A DNA stretch of 55,281 nt from positions 1 to 55,281 of the forward strand of contig NZ_ARYM01000024.1 of assembly GCF_000685315.1 (NCBI RefSeq), given 5' to 3'. The stretch is from Hyphomonas polymorpha PS728 (GTDB lineage Bacteria > Pseudomonadota > Alphaproteobacteria > Caulobacterales > Hyphomonadaceae). The notes below the pieces were generated by a model, which saw only the letters and a list, made by a program, of their open reading frames with translations, was not told the origin of the DNA and did not search any database. The position numbers and the translations under genes were made by a program. This document shows positions 46,269 through 54,701 of this stretch, one piece after another (within the stretch, counting starts at the first letter, position 1; each line of letters opens with the position of its first letter).

Positions 46269-48017
46269 TCAAGCCGAGTCTGGCCGCGCCGGCGCGGCTG
46301 TTTCCCGGATGAACGCCCAGCGGATGCAGTTGGGCGGCTGGCTGCCATCGCCATTGGGGTCTGCAAAGCCGGAGAGGACGATCTGTTCGGGCGTTTCCAC
46401 CACGCCGCGGGCGAGATAGGCGGTGCGTTCCAGGCGCGCGCCCTCATGGCTGGTCTTGAAGCGCCAGACGGCGCCCGTCTCGCTGACGAGGCGGATGGCA
46501 TCGCGGCCCATATGGGCCGTGATGGTGGGGTGGAGGTGGAAGCGGATTTCGAAGGGCACGCCCTTCTTGTCATCGGTCGGCGGCTGGGCCACGGGGCGCA
46601 CGAGCGAGTCTTCCCCGGTCAGCCGGTCGCCCGCGCCGGAGACGAAGATGCGGCGGCGGTGGAGCAGGCCGTGAGAGGCCTTGTAGCCGGCATGCTGGGC
46701 GTCGAGCCAGATTTCGCTGGCTTCCTCCAGGCGTTTGGCGGCGATGCCTTCCGGGCCGGTGACCGCGCGCATCCGCGTTTCCTCGTTGAGCACGAAGGCG
46801 GAGCTGTCGCGCCCGGCGAGGATCAGGGTGGAGTGGGCGCTGGTGCGGCGCACGGCGGCCTGCCAGTCGACGTTCACTTCGGAGGAATAGCCGCAGGAGG
46901 TGACGATACGGGCCGGGCCGTCGGAGAATTCAAAGCCGAGCGCGCCGGCGCGGGCATGTTCCGCAAACGGACGGGGCGGGGCTTCGCCGCAATCCAGAAC
47001 GAAGCGCAGCGTGCCGCGCTCGATCTTCTGGAAGCCGGATTTGGGCGCAAAGAGGAACCGGCGCGGCGGCGTCTCGAAACGGGAAAGGGCAGCTTCCACC
47101 ACTTCGGCGCGGCTCTCGTCGCCATCATTGAAGGTGTCGAGCGCGCCATCGCCTGCGCGGAAGAAGCCGAGCATGGCGCCCATGCGCGGCGTCCATTTGG
47201 TGATCCAGTCCGGCACCGGGCGCTGAGCGCGGATCAGCGCTTCCTCGATGGTCTGGAGGTGTAGGAGGGAAGAGAGGGTGTGGGCCGGGCTGCGGGTCAC
47301 ATGACCGCCATCAGGCAGGATCTGCGCGGTAACTTCGCCTTCCAGCCGCGCGAGCGCTTCGCTGAGGCCTGCGCCCTTCCGTAGGCAGAGGGAATGGGCC
47401 ACGAGGCTGACGGCCGCCATCCAGCGGGATTTGGGATCATGCGCCGTTTCGATCACTTCGGCCAGATAGCGCAGCTGGCGGGAGAGGGCGTCGATCCGCT
47501 GGCTGCGGTCCTCGGCGCTGCCCATTTCGAACAGCTCTGGCCCGCAGCGCATCCAGTTCCATACGCGGCTGGCCGTCGGCTCGATGCGCCAGGCAAAGCC
47601 GTTGAACTTGCCGAACCGCTCGATCCAGTCATCGGTCAGGCGGCGGGCGAGGGCGGCGCCCTCCTCCCCGCGCGCGAAGAGATCAGGCAACCAGCCGAAC
47701 CGGTGCACCCGGTCTGCGAAATGGCGCGAGGGCATCTCAAGGCTCCAGGGGGCCTCGCCGCCGGTCATCACCATGCGCTGCTGGCCGATGCGCCAGATTC
47801 CTGCCATGAGCGCTTCGCCCCGCCGGTCGTCCGGGGGCAGAAGGTTTGAGATGTGCATCGAGAAAGCGTCCGGCCCGTGCCCCGTCAGCTTCAGCTTCTG
47901 CAGCGTGGAAACCTTGGCATCATCGCCGACCACGCCGCGGAAACGGCGCCAGAGCGCGGCGTCATCGCTGCTGGTGCGCGTGCGGTCGGCGTGAAAATCA
48001 GAATCGCTCTCGGCCAA
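46269..48017 (-). CDS. Heparinase II/III family protein
   Basis: This 582-residue protein has the family layout: an N-terminal helical toroid (W-M-R-C-G-P-E-L, S-L-V-A-H-S-L-C near residue 215, G-G-H-V-T-R-S-P near 255) and a C-terminal beta-sandwich with H-S-T-L-I-L-A-G-R-D-S-S and R-R-I-F-V-S-G. The family includes heparin and alginate lyases. This chromosomal member, always beside rpe and purH, has unknown substrate and may act on an envelope polysaccharide. No signal peptide is seen. The start is probably TTG 48017, 29 bases after rpe; no ATG precedes residue 54. Confidence 0.85.
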   Translation of the reverse strand: MAESDSDFHADRTRTSSDDAALWRRFRGVVGDDAKVSTLQKLKLTGHGPDAFSMHISNLLPPDDRRGEALMAGIWRIGQQRMVMTGGEAPWSLEMPSRHFADRVHRFGWLPDLFARGEEGAALARRLTDDWIERFGKFNGFAWRIEPTASRVWNWMRCGPELFEMGSAEDRSQRIDALSRQLRYLAEVIETAHDPKSRWMAAVSLVAHSLCLRKGAGLSEALARLEGEVTAQILPDGGHVTRSPAHTLSSLLHLQTIEEALIRAQRPVPDWITKWTPRMGAMLGFFRAGDGALDTFNDGDESRAEVVEAALSRFETPPRRFLFAPKSGFQKIERGTLRFVLDCGEAPPRPFAEHARAGALGFEFSDGPARIVTSCGYSSEVNVDWQAAVRRTSAHSTLILAGRDSSAFVLNEETRMRAVTGPEGIAAKRLEEASEIWLDAQHAGYKASHGLLHRRRIFVSGAGDRLTGEDSLVRPVAQPPTDDKKGVPFEIRFHLHPTITAHMGRDAIRLVSETGAVWRFKTSHEGARLERTAYLARGVVETPEQIVLSGFADPNGDGSQPPNCIRWAFIRETAAPARPDSA

Positions 48018-48046
48018 GACTTCAGACCCGTCCCCGGACTATGCGA

Positions 48047-48715
48047 TCAGGCGTTTACCTGCGGCCTCAGTGCCCGGATGTTTGCAGCATATGCCTCCGG
48101 CCCGCCCTTGAATACGGCGGATCCGGCGACAATGGCTGTGACACCCGCAGCAATGGCGCGCGGTGCGGTTTCGGCGTTGAGGCCGCCGTCGATCTCCAGA
48201 ATGATGTCCCGGCCCGACGCATCGATCATGCGGCGCAGCTGTTCGACCTTCTTCAATTGGCTTTCAATGAAGCTCTGCCCGCCAAAGCCGGGGTTCACCG
48301 ACATGACCAGGACCAGATCAATATCGCCGATCACCGGTTCGATCACGCTGGCCGGGGTGCCGGGGTTCAGCGCCAACCCGGGGCGCATGCCAGCGGCGCG
48401 GATCGACTGGAGCGTGCGGTGCAGGTGCGGTCCGGCCTCGGGATGGACGGTGAGAATGTCGGCGCCCGCCTTGGCAAAGTCTTCGATGAACGGGTCTACC
48501 GGCGCGATCATCAGGTGCACATCGAACAGCTTCTTCGTATGCGGGCGCAGCTTCTCGATGATCGGCGGGCCGAAGGTGAGATTGGGCACGAAATGGCCAT
48601 CCATGACATCGACATGGATCATGTCGGCGCCGGCCGCATCAATGGCGCGGATCTCCTCGCCCAGCTTGGCAAAGTCCGCAGAAAGGATCGAAGGGGAAAT
48701 CAGGACGGGTTTCAT
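48047..48715 (-). CDS. rpe: Ribulose-phosphate 3-epimerase
   Basis: This 222-residue TIM-barrel enzyme interconverts ribulose 5-phosphate and xylulose 5-phosphate. I-S-P-S-I-L-S-A-D-F-A-K-L near residue 6, M-I-H-V-D-V-M-D-G-H-F-V-P-N-L near 33, V-H-L-M-I near 65, M-S-V-N-P-G-F-G-G-Q near 138 and E-I-D-G-G-L-N near 173 carry the metal and acid-base residues. It is the upstream gene of the rpe - heparinase - purH group on the minus strand. Confidence 0.96.
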   Translation of the reverse strand: MKPVLISPSILSADFAKLGEEIRAIDAAGADMIHVDVMDGHFVPNLTFGPPIIEKLRPHTKKLFDVHLMIAPVDPFIEDFAKAGADILTVHPEAGPHLHRTLQSIRAAGMRPGLALNPGTPASVIEPVIGDIDLVLVMSVNPGFGGQSFIESQLKKVEQLRRMIDASGRDIILEIDGGLNAETAPRAIAAGVTAIVAGSAVFKGGPEAYAANIRALRPQVNA

Positions 48716-48800
48716 ACCCCCTCCCTAGAGCGAATTACGGCTTTGTGAAACGGCCTTTCGCGCAAAGTCCCTGTTTTGTCGCGCCCTGTGCCTCAAAATG

Positions 48801-48832
48801 AAAACAACCGGCTGCGCGAGGCAGCCGGTTGT
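48801..48832 (-). terminator. Terminator after the glycine-zipper lipoprotein gene
   Basis: A perfect 12-bp stem (ACAACCGGCTGC 48804-48815 with GCAGCCGGTTGT 48821-48832, 5-base loop) is followed on the minus strand by TTTTCATTTT. It lies about 31 bases after the stop of that gene. Confidence 0.9.
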
Positions 48833-48863
48833 CAGGGGAGGGGCAATCAGGACCCGCGCGGGC

Positions 48864-49352
48864 TTAGCGCGGAACGATCCGCCAGCCATCAGCGCCGGCA
48901 ATCGCGTTCACCGGCGTGCCGGGCTGGATATAGATATCCGCGCCCTGGGTGATTTCGCGCACTTCGCCATTGTCGAAGCGGACGGTGTAGGCATAGCCGC
49001 GCTTCGTGCCCATGGCCTTGCCGGCTTCGTTACCGGCGATGCCGCCGACAACTGCGCCGCCGATGGCGCCAGCCGTCTGGGCCTTGTCGCCGCCGCCGAG
49101 CTCAGAGCCTGCCAGGCCGCCGAGAACGGCGCCGGTGGCGGTACCGATCAGCGAACGCTCGGACCGGATGGTCACTTCGCGGACCGACTGGACATAGCCG
49201 GTGTAGACCGTCGAGGCCTGGCCGACCGAGCCGGGGGTCACGGCGCTAGAATTGTAGGAGCTGGCGCAACCGGCAAGCGCCATGGTCAGAGCCGCAAGAG
49301 CGCCTGCAGCCATTTTGATGGGCTTCGCCCGTTGGGTAATCGCCATAGTCAT
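48864..49352 (-). CDS. Glycine-zipper outer-membrane lipoprotein (Rickettsia 17 kDa antigen-like)
   Basis: This 162-residue protein has lipobox M-A-L-A-G-C and a Ser-rich start. Two glycine-zipper helices follow (G-T-A-T-G-A-V-L-G-G-L-A-G-S-E-L-G-G-G and A-I-G-G-A-V-V-G-G-I-A-G-N-E-A-G), then a beta domain with Y-T-V-R-F-D-N-G-E-V-R-E-I-T. The zipper pair is the Gly-zipper_2TM/17 kDa surface-antigen architecture, found in outer-membrane stress lipoproteins such as SlyB. The start at 49352 has AAAGGA 8 bases before it. It has its own terminator and is flanked by rpe and rsmB. Confidence 0.9.
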   Translation of the reverse strand: MTMAITQRAKPIKMAAGALAALTMALAGCASSYNSSAVTPGSVGQASTVYTGYVQSVREVTIRSERSLIGTATGAVLGGLAGSELGGGDKAQTAGAIGGAVVGGIAGNEAGKAMGTKRGYAYTVRFDNGEVREITQGADIYIQPGTPVNAIAGADGWRIVPR

Positions 49353-49483
49353 GTGTTTAATCCTTTCGCACTGCATACCTGCGATGGGCTGGTTATACCG
49401 CAGTTGCTGCTGAATGAGATATGAACTGTGTTTCAGATTTCCGTTCAGGAAACGATTACAGATAGGAAAGGTTCCGGGCTGCC

Positions 49484-50755
49484 TCAGGCGGGCCGCGTCA
49501 ACCGGGCAATGTAGAAGGCGTCATGCTGGCGCCCCGCCGCCGGCAACGTCAGCACGTCCCCGGCGGGCGTGAGGGAGGGCTCAAAGCCTGGAATCTCGCT
49601 GGCCAGTACGGGCGCGCGTTTCAGCGGCCCGGTGGCAATCGCGGCTTCAACAATCTCCACCCCTTCGGCCGGAACTGGCGTGCAGACGCAGTAAACCAGC
49701 GTGCCGCCAGGGGCGAGCATATCGGTGGCTGCGGCCAGCAGACGGGCCTGGACGGCGGGAAAACGGGTCACATCGGCTTCGGTCTTGATCCAGGCGCCTT
49801 CGGGGTGGCGGCGCAGCGTGCCCAGCGCCGAGCAGGGCGCGTCCAGCAGGATTTTCGGGAAGGGGGTGGGCGCCTTCCAGGCCTCCCCATCGCCGACGAT
49901 CACTTCCGCGTGAAGGCCCGTCCGGGCGAGGTTTTCCTTCAGCCGCTCAAGCCGGGGACGGGAGCGGTCGAGCGCGGTGACCTCCGCCCCGGCTGCGGCG
50001 AGCTGCAGCGTCTTGCCGCCCGGCGCAGCGCAAAGGTCGAGGATACGCTCGCCCGGCTGGGGGGAGAGCAGCCTTGCCGGAATGCGCGCGGCGGCGTCCT
50101 GCACCCACCATTCGCCTGCGGCATAGCCCGGCAAGGTTTCCACCGTGCCGCTGGTGATGTCGATGGCGCCATCGGGCCGCAGCGTGCCGCCGGTCGCCGC
50201 CGCCACGCGGGCGCCGTCCGCTTTGGGGGAGAGATGGAGGCCGGGTTCTTCCAGCTGGGCGAGGGCGAGCGCTTCCGCCGTCTGGCGGCCATAGGCAGAG
50301 CCAAGCCGGCTCGCCAGCCAGTCCGGCCAGAGGGCGAGGGGGCTGAGGCTGCGGGCAGGGCTTTCGCTTTCGCTGACCCGGCGCAGGGCGGCGTTGACAA
50401 ACCCTCCGCCCGAGCGCGCCGGAGACCAGAGCCGGGCGGCCTCAACCGTCTCGGACACCGCCGCATGGGGCGGCACATCCATGAACCAGATCTGCGCCGC
50501 GCCCGCGCGGATGAGCGCGCGGACCTCGGCGCCGGTTGCGCTCAGGGGCCGGGAGAGGAATGGGGAGACGCCCCGGTCGATCCAGCCGAGATGCCGCAGC
50601 GCGCTGGAGGCAATGGCGCGCGCGAAGGCCCTGTCTGACCCGTCGAGCGCATTGAACGCATCGTCCGCCGCCATCGCGTCATCCAGCGTGCGCCGCTTGT
50701 CGAGCACAAGATTGAGAAGCCGGCCCGCCGCCAGCCGGATATGCGCGCCGCTCAA
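49484..50755 (-). CDS. rsmB: RsmB/NOP family rRNA cytosine-C5 methyltransferase
   Basis: This 423-residue enzyme has a NusB-like N-terminal RNA-binding half and a Rossmann methyltransferase half. C-A-A-P-G-G-K-T-L-Q-L-A is the SAM loop near residue 240, I-L-L-D-A-P-C-S-A-L-G-T-L-R-R-H-P is motif IV and V-Y-C-V-C-T-P is motif VI with the catalytic Cys. Motif VI more often reads C-T-C-S, so C-V-C-T is a mild variation. It likely methylates C967 of 16S rRNA. The start is a TTG (50755) with GGAGAG 8 bases upstream; no ATG lies upstream in frame. Confidence 0.92.
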   Translation of the reverse strand: MSGAHIRLAAGRLLNLVLDKRRTLDDAMAADDAFNALDGSDRAFARAIASSALRHLGWIDRGVSPFLSRPLSATGAEVRALIRAGAAQIWFMDVPPHAAVSETVEAARLWSPARSGGGFVNAALRRVSESESPARSLSPLALWPDWLASRLGSAYGRQTAEALALAQLEEPGLHLSPKADGARVAAATGGTLRPDGAIDITSGTVETLPGYAAGEWWVQDAAARIPARLLSPQPGERILDLCAAPGGKTLQLAAAGAEVTALDRSRPRLERLKENLARTGLHAEVIVGDGEAWKAPTPFPKILLDAPCSALGTLRRHPEGAWIKTEADVTRFPAVQARLLAAATDMLAPGGTLVYCVCTPVPAEGVEIVEAAIATGPLKRAPVLASEIPGFEPSLTPAGDVLTLPAAGRQHDAFYIARLTRPA

Positions 50756-50835
50756 ATCAGGGCTCTCCGATAGAGGTTGTCATCCTCCCCCGTAACCGGG
50801 GGAGGCGGGCAGCGCCAGCCATTGCCTGCTTTCAC

Positions 50836-51729
50836 TTACCCCCAGGGCCCGCTCGAACGCGCTGCCGGGGCGGGGGCGGCGGAGAGGCCCATGTCGCCCG
50901 CCATGCGGCGGAGGGCTTCCACGCGGTTGGCGGTCGCCGGGTGGGTGGAGAAGAGGTTGTCTGCCCCGCGCCCGTTCAGGGGGTTGGAGATATACATGTG
51001 CGCCATGGCGGGGTTACGTTCCGCATAGGGATTGACCTGGGCGCGCGCGCCGCGCTCGATTTTCTCCAGCGCTGAAGCAAGCCAGAGCGGGTTGCCGCAG
51101 ATTTCTGCGCCGCGCGCGTCGGCCTCATATTCGCGAGACCGGCTGATCGCCATCTGCACGAGCGCGGCGGCCATCGGTGCAAAGATCATGATGGCAATGG
51201 CGCCGATCAGCCCGGTGCGTTCCCGCCCGAAGAAGAGGGCAAAGTTTGCCAGCATGCCGATGGCACCGGCCAGCGTTGCCGTCACCGTCATTGTCAGCGT
51301 GTCGCGGTTTTGAACGTGAGCCAGCTCATGCGCCATCACGCCGGCCACTTCCTCGCGGTTGAGCATGTTGAGGAGGCCGGTCGTGGCTGCCACGGCGGCG
51401 TTTTTCGGGTTGCGGCCCGTGGCAAAGGCGTTGGGCTGGGGTGTATCGATGATGTAGATGCGCGGGGCGGGCAGGCCGGCATTCTCCGCGAGGCGCGCCA
51501 CATCCTCGCCAAAGGCGCGCAGCATGGGGTTGCGTGTATCGGGCAGCACTTCCTGGGCGCCCTGCATCCGCAGCACCATCTTGTCGGAGTTCCACCAGGC
51601 AAACACGTTCATCGCAGCGGCCACCACGAACGCGACAATCATGCCGCCCGTGCCGCCCACGAGAAAGCCAATCGCCATGAAAATGGCCGTCATGGCGGCG
51701 AGAAGGATAAAGGTCTTGGCCGTGCCCAT
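50836..51729 (-). CDS. htpX: Membrane zinc metalloprotease HtpX
   Basis: This 297-residue inner-membrane protease has two N-terminal helices ([17 protein letters not shown] and the next) and the zinc motif V-M-A-H-E-L-A-H-V near residue 130. Two further helices follow, then the third ligand Glu in S-R-S-R-E-Y-E-A-D, and F-S-T-H-P near the end. HtpX degrades misfolded membrane proteins and is often stress-induced. The ATG at 51729 gives the usual short N-terminus. It is 80 bases upstream of rsmB on the same strand. Confidence 0.95.
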   Translation of the reverse strand: MGTAKTFILLAAMTAIFMAIGFLVGGTGGMIVAFVVAAAMNVFAWWNSDKMVLRMQGAQEVLPDTRNPMLRAFGEDVARLAENAGLPAPRIYIIDTPQPNAFATGRNPKNAAVAATTGLLNMLNREEVAGVMAHELAHVQNRDTLTMTVTATLAGAIGMLANFALFFGRERTGLIGAIAIMIFAPMAAALVQMAISRSREYEADARGAEICGNPLWLASALEKIERGARAQVNPYAERNPAMAHMYISNPLNGRGADNLFSTHPATANRVEALRRMAGDMGLSAAPAPAARSSGPWG

Positions 51730-51832
51730 CGGTGGGGGTCTCCTCATCAACAAGAACGAAGCCTGCGCGCCTTTGCGCAATTCGTGTCTGCAGCACTATA
51801 TGGGAAAGGGTGAATGACACGGAAAGATTTTA

Positions 51833-52030
51833 ATGACCGGTAAACTGTCAGACGAAGAGATCGCCCGCCGCGCCGCCTTGCCAGAGCCGGCCCGCCGCGC
51901 GCTGGAAGAGGCCGACGCCCGCAAACGGGCCGAGGCAGCGCTGCCCAGCGACGAAATCGGCGGCCCGAAAAACATCGAGCCCACCCGCTTCGGAGACTGG
52001 GAACGCAAGGGCATCGCCTACGATTTCTGA
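51833..52030 (+). CDS. SDHAF4-like (DUF1674) protein
   Basis: This 65-residue protein ends G-G-P-K-N-I-E-P-T-R-F-G-D-W-E-R-K-G-I-A-Y-D-F, the conserved block of DUF1674, the bacterial match to succinate dehydrogenase assembly factor 4. In yeast and mitochondria this binds flavinated SdhA before assembly. The N-terminal part is a charged Ala-rich helix. GGAAAG stands 7 bases before the ATG. It is divergent from htpX, a common alphaproteobacterial arrangement. Confidence 0.88.
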   Translation: MTGKLSDEEIARRAALPEPARRALEEADARKRAEAALPSDEIGGPKNIEPTRFGDWERKGIAYDF

Positions 52031-52044
52031 AGTTTAATGCGGCG

Positions 52045-52081
52045 AAAAAAGCCCAGGCCACCTTTGACGGGCGGCCTGGGC
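52045..52081. terminator. Terminator between the SDHAF4-like and hydrolase genes
   Basis: A perfect 9-bp stem (GCCCAGGCC 52051-52059 with GGCCTGGGC 52073-52081, 13-base loop) is preceded on the plus strand by six A, which become TTTTTT on the minus strand. It is a strong terminator for the hydrolase gene (minus) and weaker for the plus strand (CTTATTT). Confidence 0.88.
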
Positions 52082-52100
52082 CTTATTTCGGGCGCGCGCC

Positions 52101-53036
52101 TTAGCCTTTGATGAAGGCCAGCAGGTCGGCGTTGATAACGTCAGGGTGCGTCGCAAACAGGCCGTGCGAGAGGCCGTCATAGACCTTCAGCGTGCCGTTC
52201 GGCAGCAGGGCGGCAGCGCGGCGGGCAGTTTCGTCCACCGGAACGATCTGGTCGTCCCCGCCATGCATCACCAGGACCGGCAGGGTGATTGCCTTCAGGT
52301 CTTGCGTGAAGTCGGTCTCGGCAAAGGCGGTGATCGTATCGAGCTGGGCCTTGGCGCTGCCGATCATGCCCTGGCGCCACCAGTTCTGGATCAGGCCTTC
52401 ACTGACCTCAGCGCCTTCCCGGTTGAAGCCGTAGAACGGCCCCGAGGGAATCTCACGGTAGAACTCGGCACGGTTCTTGGTGAGGGCGACCTTGAAGCCT
52501 TCAAACACTTCCAGCGGCACGCCGGCCGGGTTGCTCTCGATCTGGCCAAGAACCGGCGTGATCGCGCCGATCAGGACGGCCTTGGACACGCGCCCCGGCT
52601 CAGCCTGCGCCACATAGCGGGCAACAACGCCCCCGCCGGTGGAGTGGCCGATATGCACGGCGTTTTTCAGGTCGAGCGCGGCAACCAGATCGGCCGTGTC
52701 AGACGCGAACGTGTCCATGTCATGGCCAATGTCGGTCTGGGTGGAGCGGCCCTGGCCGCGGCGGTCAAACGCCACAACGCGGTAGCCTTCCGACAGGAAG
52801 AACAGCATCTGGGCGTCCCAGTCATCGGCGGTCAGCGGCCAGCCATGGTGGAACACGATGGGTTGGGCGTCTTTCGGGCCCCAGTCTTTGTAGAACAGCT
52901 GGGTACCATCTTTGGCGGTGATCATGGACATCTGAATTTCTCCTTGGGCAGGGGGTTTGGGGGCAGGGTCGGCGGCAGAAACCTGGCCAGCGGCCAGGGC
53001 AGAAAGGGCAACGGCAGACAGCAGGGACTTGATCAT
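52101..53036 (-). CDS. Exported haloperoxidase/chloroperoxidase-like alpha/beta hydrolase
   Basis: This 311-residue protein has a Sec signal peptide (residues 1-22, A-L-S-A-L-A-A-G-Q-V-S-A-A-D) and a cofactor-free haloperoxidase-type domain. F-H-H-G-W-P-L-T-A-D-D-W near residue 63, F-D-R-R-G-Q-G-R-S, nucleophile G-H-S-T-G-G-G near 130, acid M-H-G-G-D-D-Q-I-V-P and catalytic His in L-S-H-G-L are all present. Most relatives are cytosolic, so export is unusual. They hydrolyse esters and can make peracids with peroxide. It is divergent from a MarR/OhrR-like gene with shared palindromic operators, so it is probably peroxide- or electrophile-inducible. Confidence 0.88.
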   Translation of the reverse strand: MIKSLLSAVALSALAAGQVSAADPAPKPPAQGEIQMSMITAKDGTQLFYKDWGPKDAQPIVFHHGWPLTADDWDAQMLFFLSEGYRVVAFDRRGQGRSTQTDIGHDMDTFASDTADLVAALDLKNAVHIGHSTGGGVVARYVAQAEPGRVSKAVLIGAITPVLGQIESNPAGVPLEVFEGFKVALTKNRAEFYREIPSGPFYGFNREGAEVSEGLIQNWWRQGMIGSAKAQLDTITAFAETDFTQDLKAITLPVLVMHGGDDQIVPVDETARRAAALLPNGTLKVYDGLSHGLFATHPDVINADLLAFIKG

Positions 53037-53057
53037 GGGGAGCTCCGATTGGTTTTT

Positions 53058-53079
53058 GCGATAACCCTTATCGCGATAA
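53058..53079. promoter_or_regulatory. Palindromic operator, hydrolase side
   Basis: Two overlapping palindromes: GCGATAA-CCC-TTATCGC at 53058-53074 and TTATCGCGATAA at 53068-53079, 22-43 bases before the hydrolase ATG. The stretch ACCCTTATCGCG (53064-53075) recurs as an exact inverted copy at 53141-53152. They are likely sites for the divergent MarR regulator. Confidence 0.7.
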
Positions 53080-53122
53080 ACATCAGGTAGGAGATTGCCA
53101 TTTCGGCGTCAAGCATTATTTT

Positions 53123-53152
53123 TATCGCGATAGGTAATTTCGCGATAAGGGT
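53123..53152. promoter_or_regulatory. Palindromic operator, regulator side
   Basis: TATCGCGATA at 53123-53132, then TTTCGCGATAAGGGT at 53138-53152, the same core as the hydrolase-side operator. The pair lies 34-63 bases before the MarR gene ATG, suiting autoregulation. Confidence 0.7.
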
Positions 53153-53185
53153 CTCTTTGGCCCCCGCGCCATAAAGGAATACCAC

Positions 53186-53659
53186 ATGCCGAAGCTGACC
53201 GCTCCCAATCCCCCGCTGCCCCCGCCGCTGAGCGAGCATATCTGCCGCACGATCTACGCCACCAACCTCGCCATCCAGCGGGTCCACAAGGTGGTGCTGG
53301 ACGGGCTGGGCATCACCTATCCGCAATATCTGGTGCTCAACCTGCTCTGGGACCGGGACAATCAATCCGTCAGCGAGCTTTCCGGCCAGCTGGAACTGGA
53401 GCCGAGCACGCTGACCCCGCTGCTGAAGCGTTTGGAAGCGGCCGGCCATCTCACCCGCGTGCGCAACCCGCAGGATGAGCGCCAGGTGCTGATCAGCCTC
53501 ACCGATCAGGGCCGCGCCCTGCGGCTGGAGGCAGGCTGTGTGGGCGCAAACCTGATGGAAAAAGCCGGAATGTCCGCCGACGAGCTGCGCGACCTCAACG
53601 CCCGCATCCGCGCCCTGCACGACAATCTCACCGCGCCGGGAACGGCCGGGGAGGGGTAA
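53186..53659 (+). CDS. MarR-family regulator, OhrR-like
   Basis: This 157-residue winged-helix repressor has H-I-C-R-T-I-Y near residue 18, with Cys20 in the position of the peroxide-sensing Cys of OhrR. It also shows L-G-I-T-Y-P-Q-Y-L-V-L-N-L-L-W, L-E-P-S-T-L-T-P-L-L-K-R-L-E and D-E-R-Q-V-L-I-S-L-T, all OhrR-type. The sulfenic-acid partner Tyr residues appear kept. No ohr gene is adjacent; the divergent hydrolase is the obvious target. AAGGAA precedes the ATG by about 8 bases. The operator palindromes are TATCGCGATA-type, not the usual OhrR TACAATT type. Confidence 0.88.
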   Translation: MPKLTAPNPPLPPPLSEHICRTIYATNLAIQRVHKVVLDGLGITYPQYLVLNLLWDRDNQSVSELSGQLELEPSTLTPLLKRLEAAGHLTRVRNPQDERQVLISLTDQGRALRLEAGCVGANLMEKAGMSADELRDLNARIRALHDNLTAPGTAGEG

Positions 53660-53765
53660 CCTCCCGCTGCCCTCCGGCGCGCGGGAAGGGCCAACAGGGT
53701 TGCCCGCAGGCCGGATTAGGGCGAGGATGCCCCGGTCTCCATCAGCAACCCAGAAGGAAGTCAGT

Positions 53766-54155
53766 ATGCAGACGTTATCCCGAATGGCCCTTGGTGCCAC
53801 CCTGATAACCCTTGCGCTCGCAGCAGGCGGAAAGGCCTTCGCCCATCACGGATGGTCCTGGGCCGACAGCGAACAGACAGAACTTGAAGGCACCATCGAG
53901 ACAATATCCATGAGCCCGCCCCATCCGAGCCTTGAGGTGCGCGATGCCGATGGGACGCTGTGGCAGGTAGACCTCGGCAACCCTAACCAGACCCAGCGAT
54001 CCGGTTTCACCGGCGACACCGCCGAGACCGGAGACGCGATCACTGTGCTCGGCAACCGCAATTCGGATGCCTCCCGCGCCCATATCAAGGCGGTGCGCAT
54101 CACGATCAACGGCACCAATTATGATATGTACCCAGAGCGGATCGTGGCCGAATAG
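53766..54155 (+). CDS. Periplasmic DUF6152-type protein
   Basis: This 129-residue protein has a signal peptide ending A-F-A before H-H-G-W-S-W, followed by a small beta-barrel (L-E-G-T-I-E-T-I-S-M-S-P-P-H-P-S-L-E-V near residue 38 and A-I-T-V-L-G-N-R near 95). The H-H-G-W start and P-P-H segment, with His residues at the mature N-terminus, are typical of DUF6152 and suggest metal binding, copper being a guess. The ATG at 53766 has AGAAGGAAG upstream. It is followed after 5 bases by a membrane protein gene. Confidence 0.75.
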   Translation: MQTLSRMALGATLITLALAAGGKAFAHHGWSWADSEQTELEGTIETISMSPPHPSLEVRDADGTLWQVDLGNPNQTQRSGFTGDTAETGDAITVLGNRNSDASRAHIKAVRITINGTNYDMYPERIVAE

Positions 54156-54160
54156 CGCCG

Positions 54161-54631
54161 ATGGCCGTGACCGGCTGGATTGAGGCCTCCTGGATCGCGC
54201 AGGCCCTTCGCGGCAGCGGCGACGTCTATATGGCCGTGAACGCGGCGCATATCCTGGGCATCGGGCTGCTCGTTGGCGCGATCATCCCGCTGGATCTGAG
54301 GTTGCTGGGCCTTGGGCGGCAATATCCGCTTCAGGTGCTGGCGCCCTTCCTCTCGCGGTGCGCGGCCTTGGGGCTCGCCCTTGCCCTCCTGACGGGCGCC
54401 GCGCTCTGGGCGGTGCGCCCGGCAGACTATCTCGGCAATGCGGCCTTTGTCTGGAAAATGGCGCTGCTGGCGGCGGCGCTGATCATTGTGGGGCTGCAGC
54501 ATCTCTCGCCGGGCTGGCGCCGCGTGCTGTCAGAGGGCGCGGCCAGCGTCCCGGTGCGCCTCATGGCCGCCGCCTCGCTCGCCTGCTGGCTTGCCGTCCT
54601 CCTCACCGGGCGCTGGATCGGCTTTCTCTAG
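54161..54631 (+). CDS. DUF6644-like four-helix membrane protein
   Basis: This 156-residue protein has four membrane helices (near residues 24-44, 63-80, 95-112 and 130-150). The first has V-N-A-A-H-I-L-G-I-G-L-L-V-G, with a His that could bind heme or metal. This matches the small DUF6644/DUF2214-like group that tends to sit beside DUF6152 genes, though I am unsure of the exact family. Function unknown. It starts 5 bases after the DUF6152-type gene, so they form one transcript. Confidence 0.65.
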   Translation: MAVTGWIEASWIAQALRGSGDVYMAVNAAHILGIGLLVGAIIPLDLRLLGLGRQYPLQVLAPFLSRCAALGLALALLTGAALWAVRPADYLGNAAFVWKMALLAAALIIVGLQHLSPGWRRVLSEGAASVPVRLMAAASLACWLAVLLTGRWIGFL

Positions 54632-54701
54632 GGGGGGCGAAGGGGAGGGGCTTTTAAAGGCGCAGCTTCCCAAGCCCCTTCAGACGCGGCATATCTGCCG
54701 T

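Noticed and set aside
45366..47264. 632-codon plus-strand ORF opposite purH and the heparinase-family gene
   Set aside because: It is a mirror frame of two well-supported genes in high-GC DNA, and its Gly/Ala/Arg-rich product has no recognisable motif.
46269..48017. Heparinase-family gene as part of a polysaccharide-use locus
   Set aside because: No sulfatase, transporter or other lyase is near; the rpe - heparinase-like - purH order is ordinary for alphaproteobacteria.
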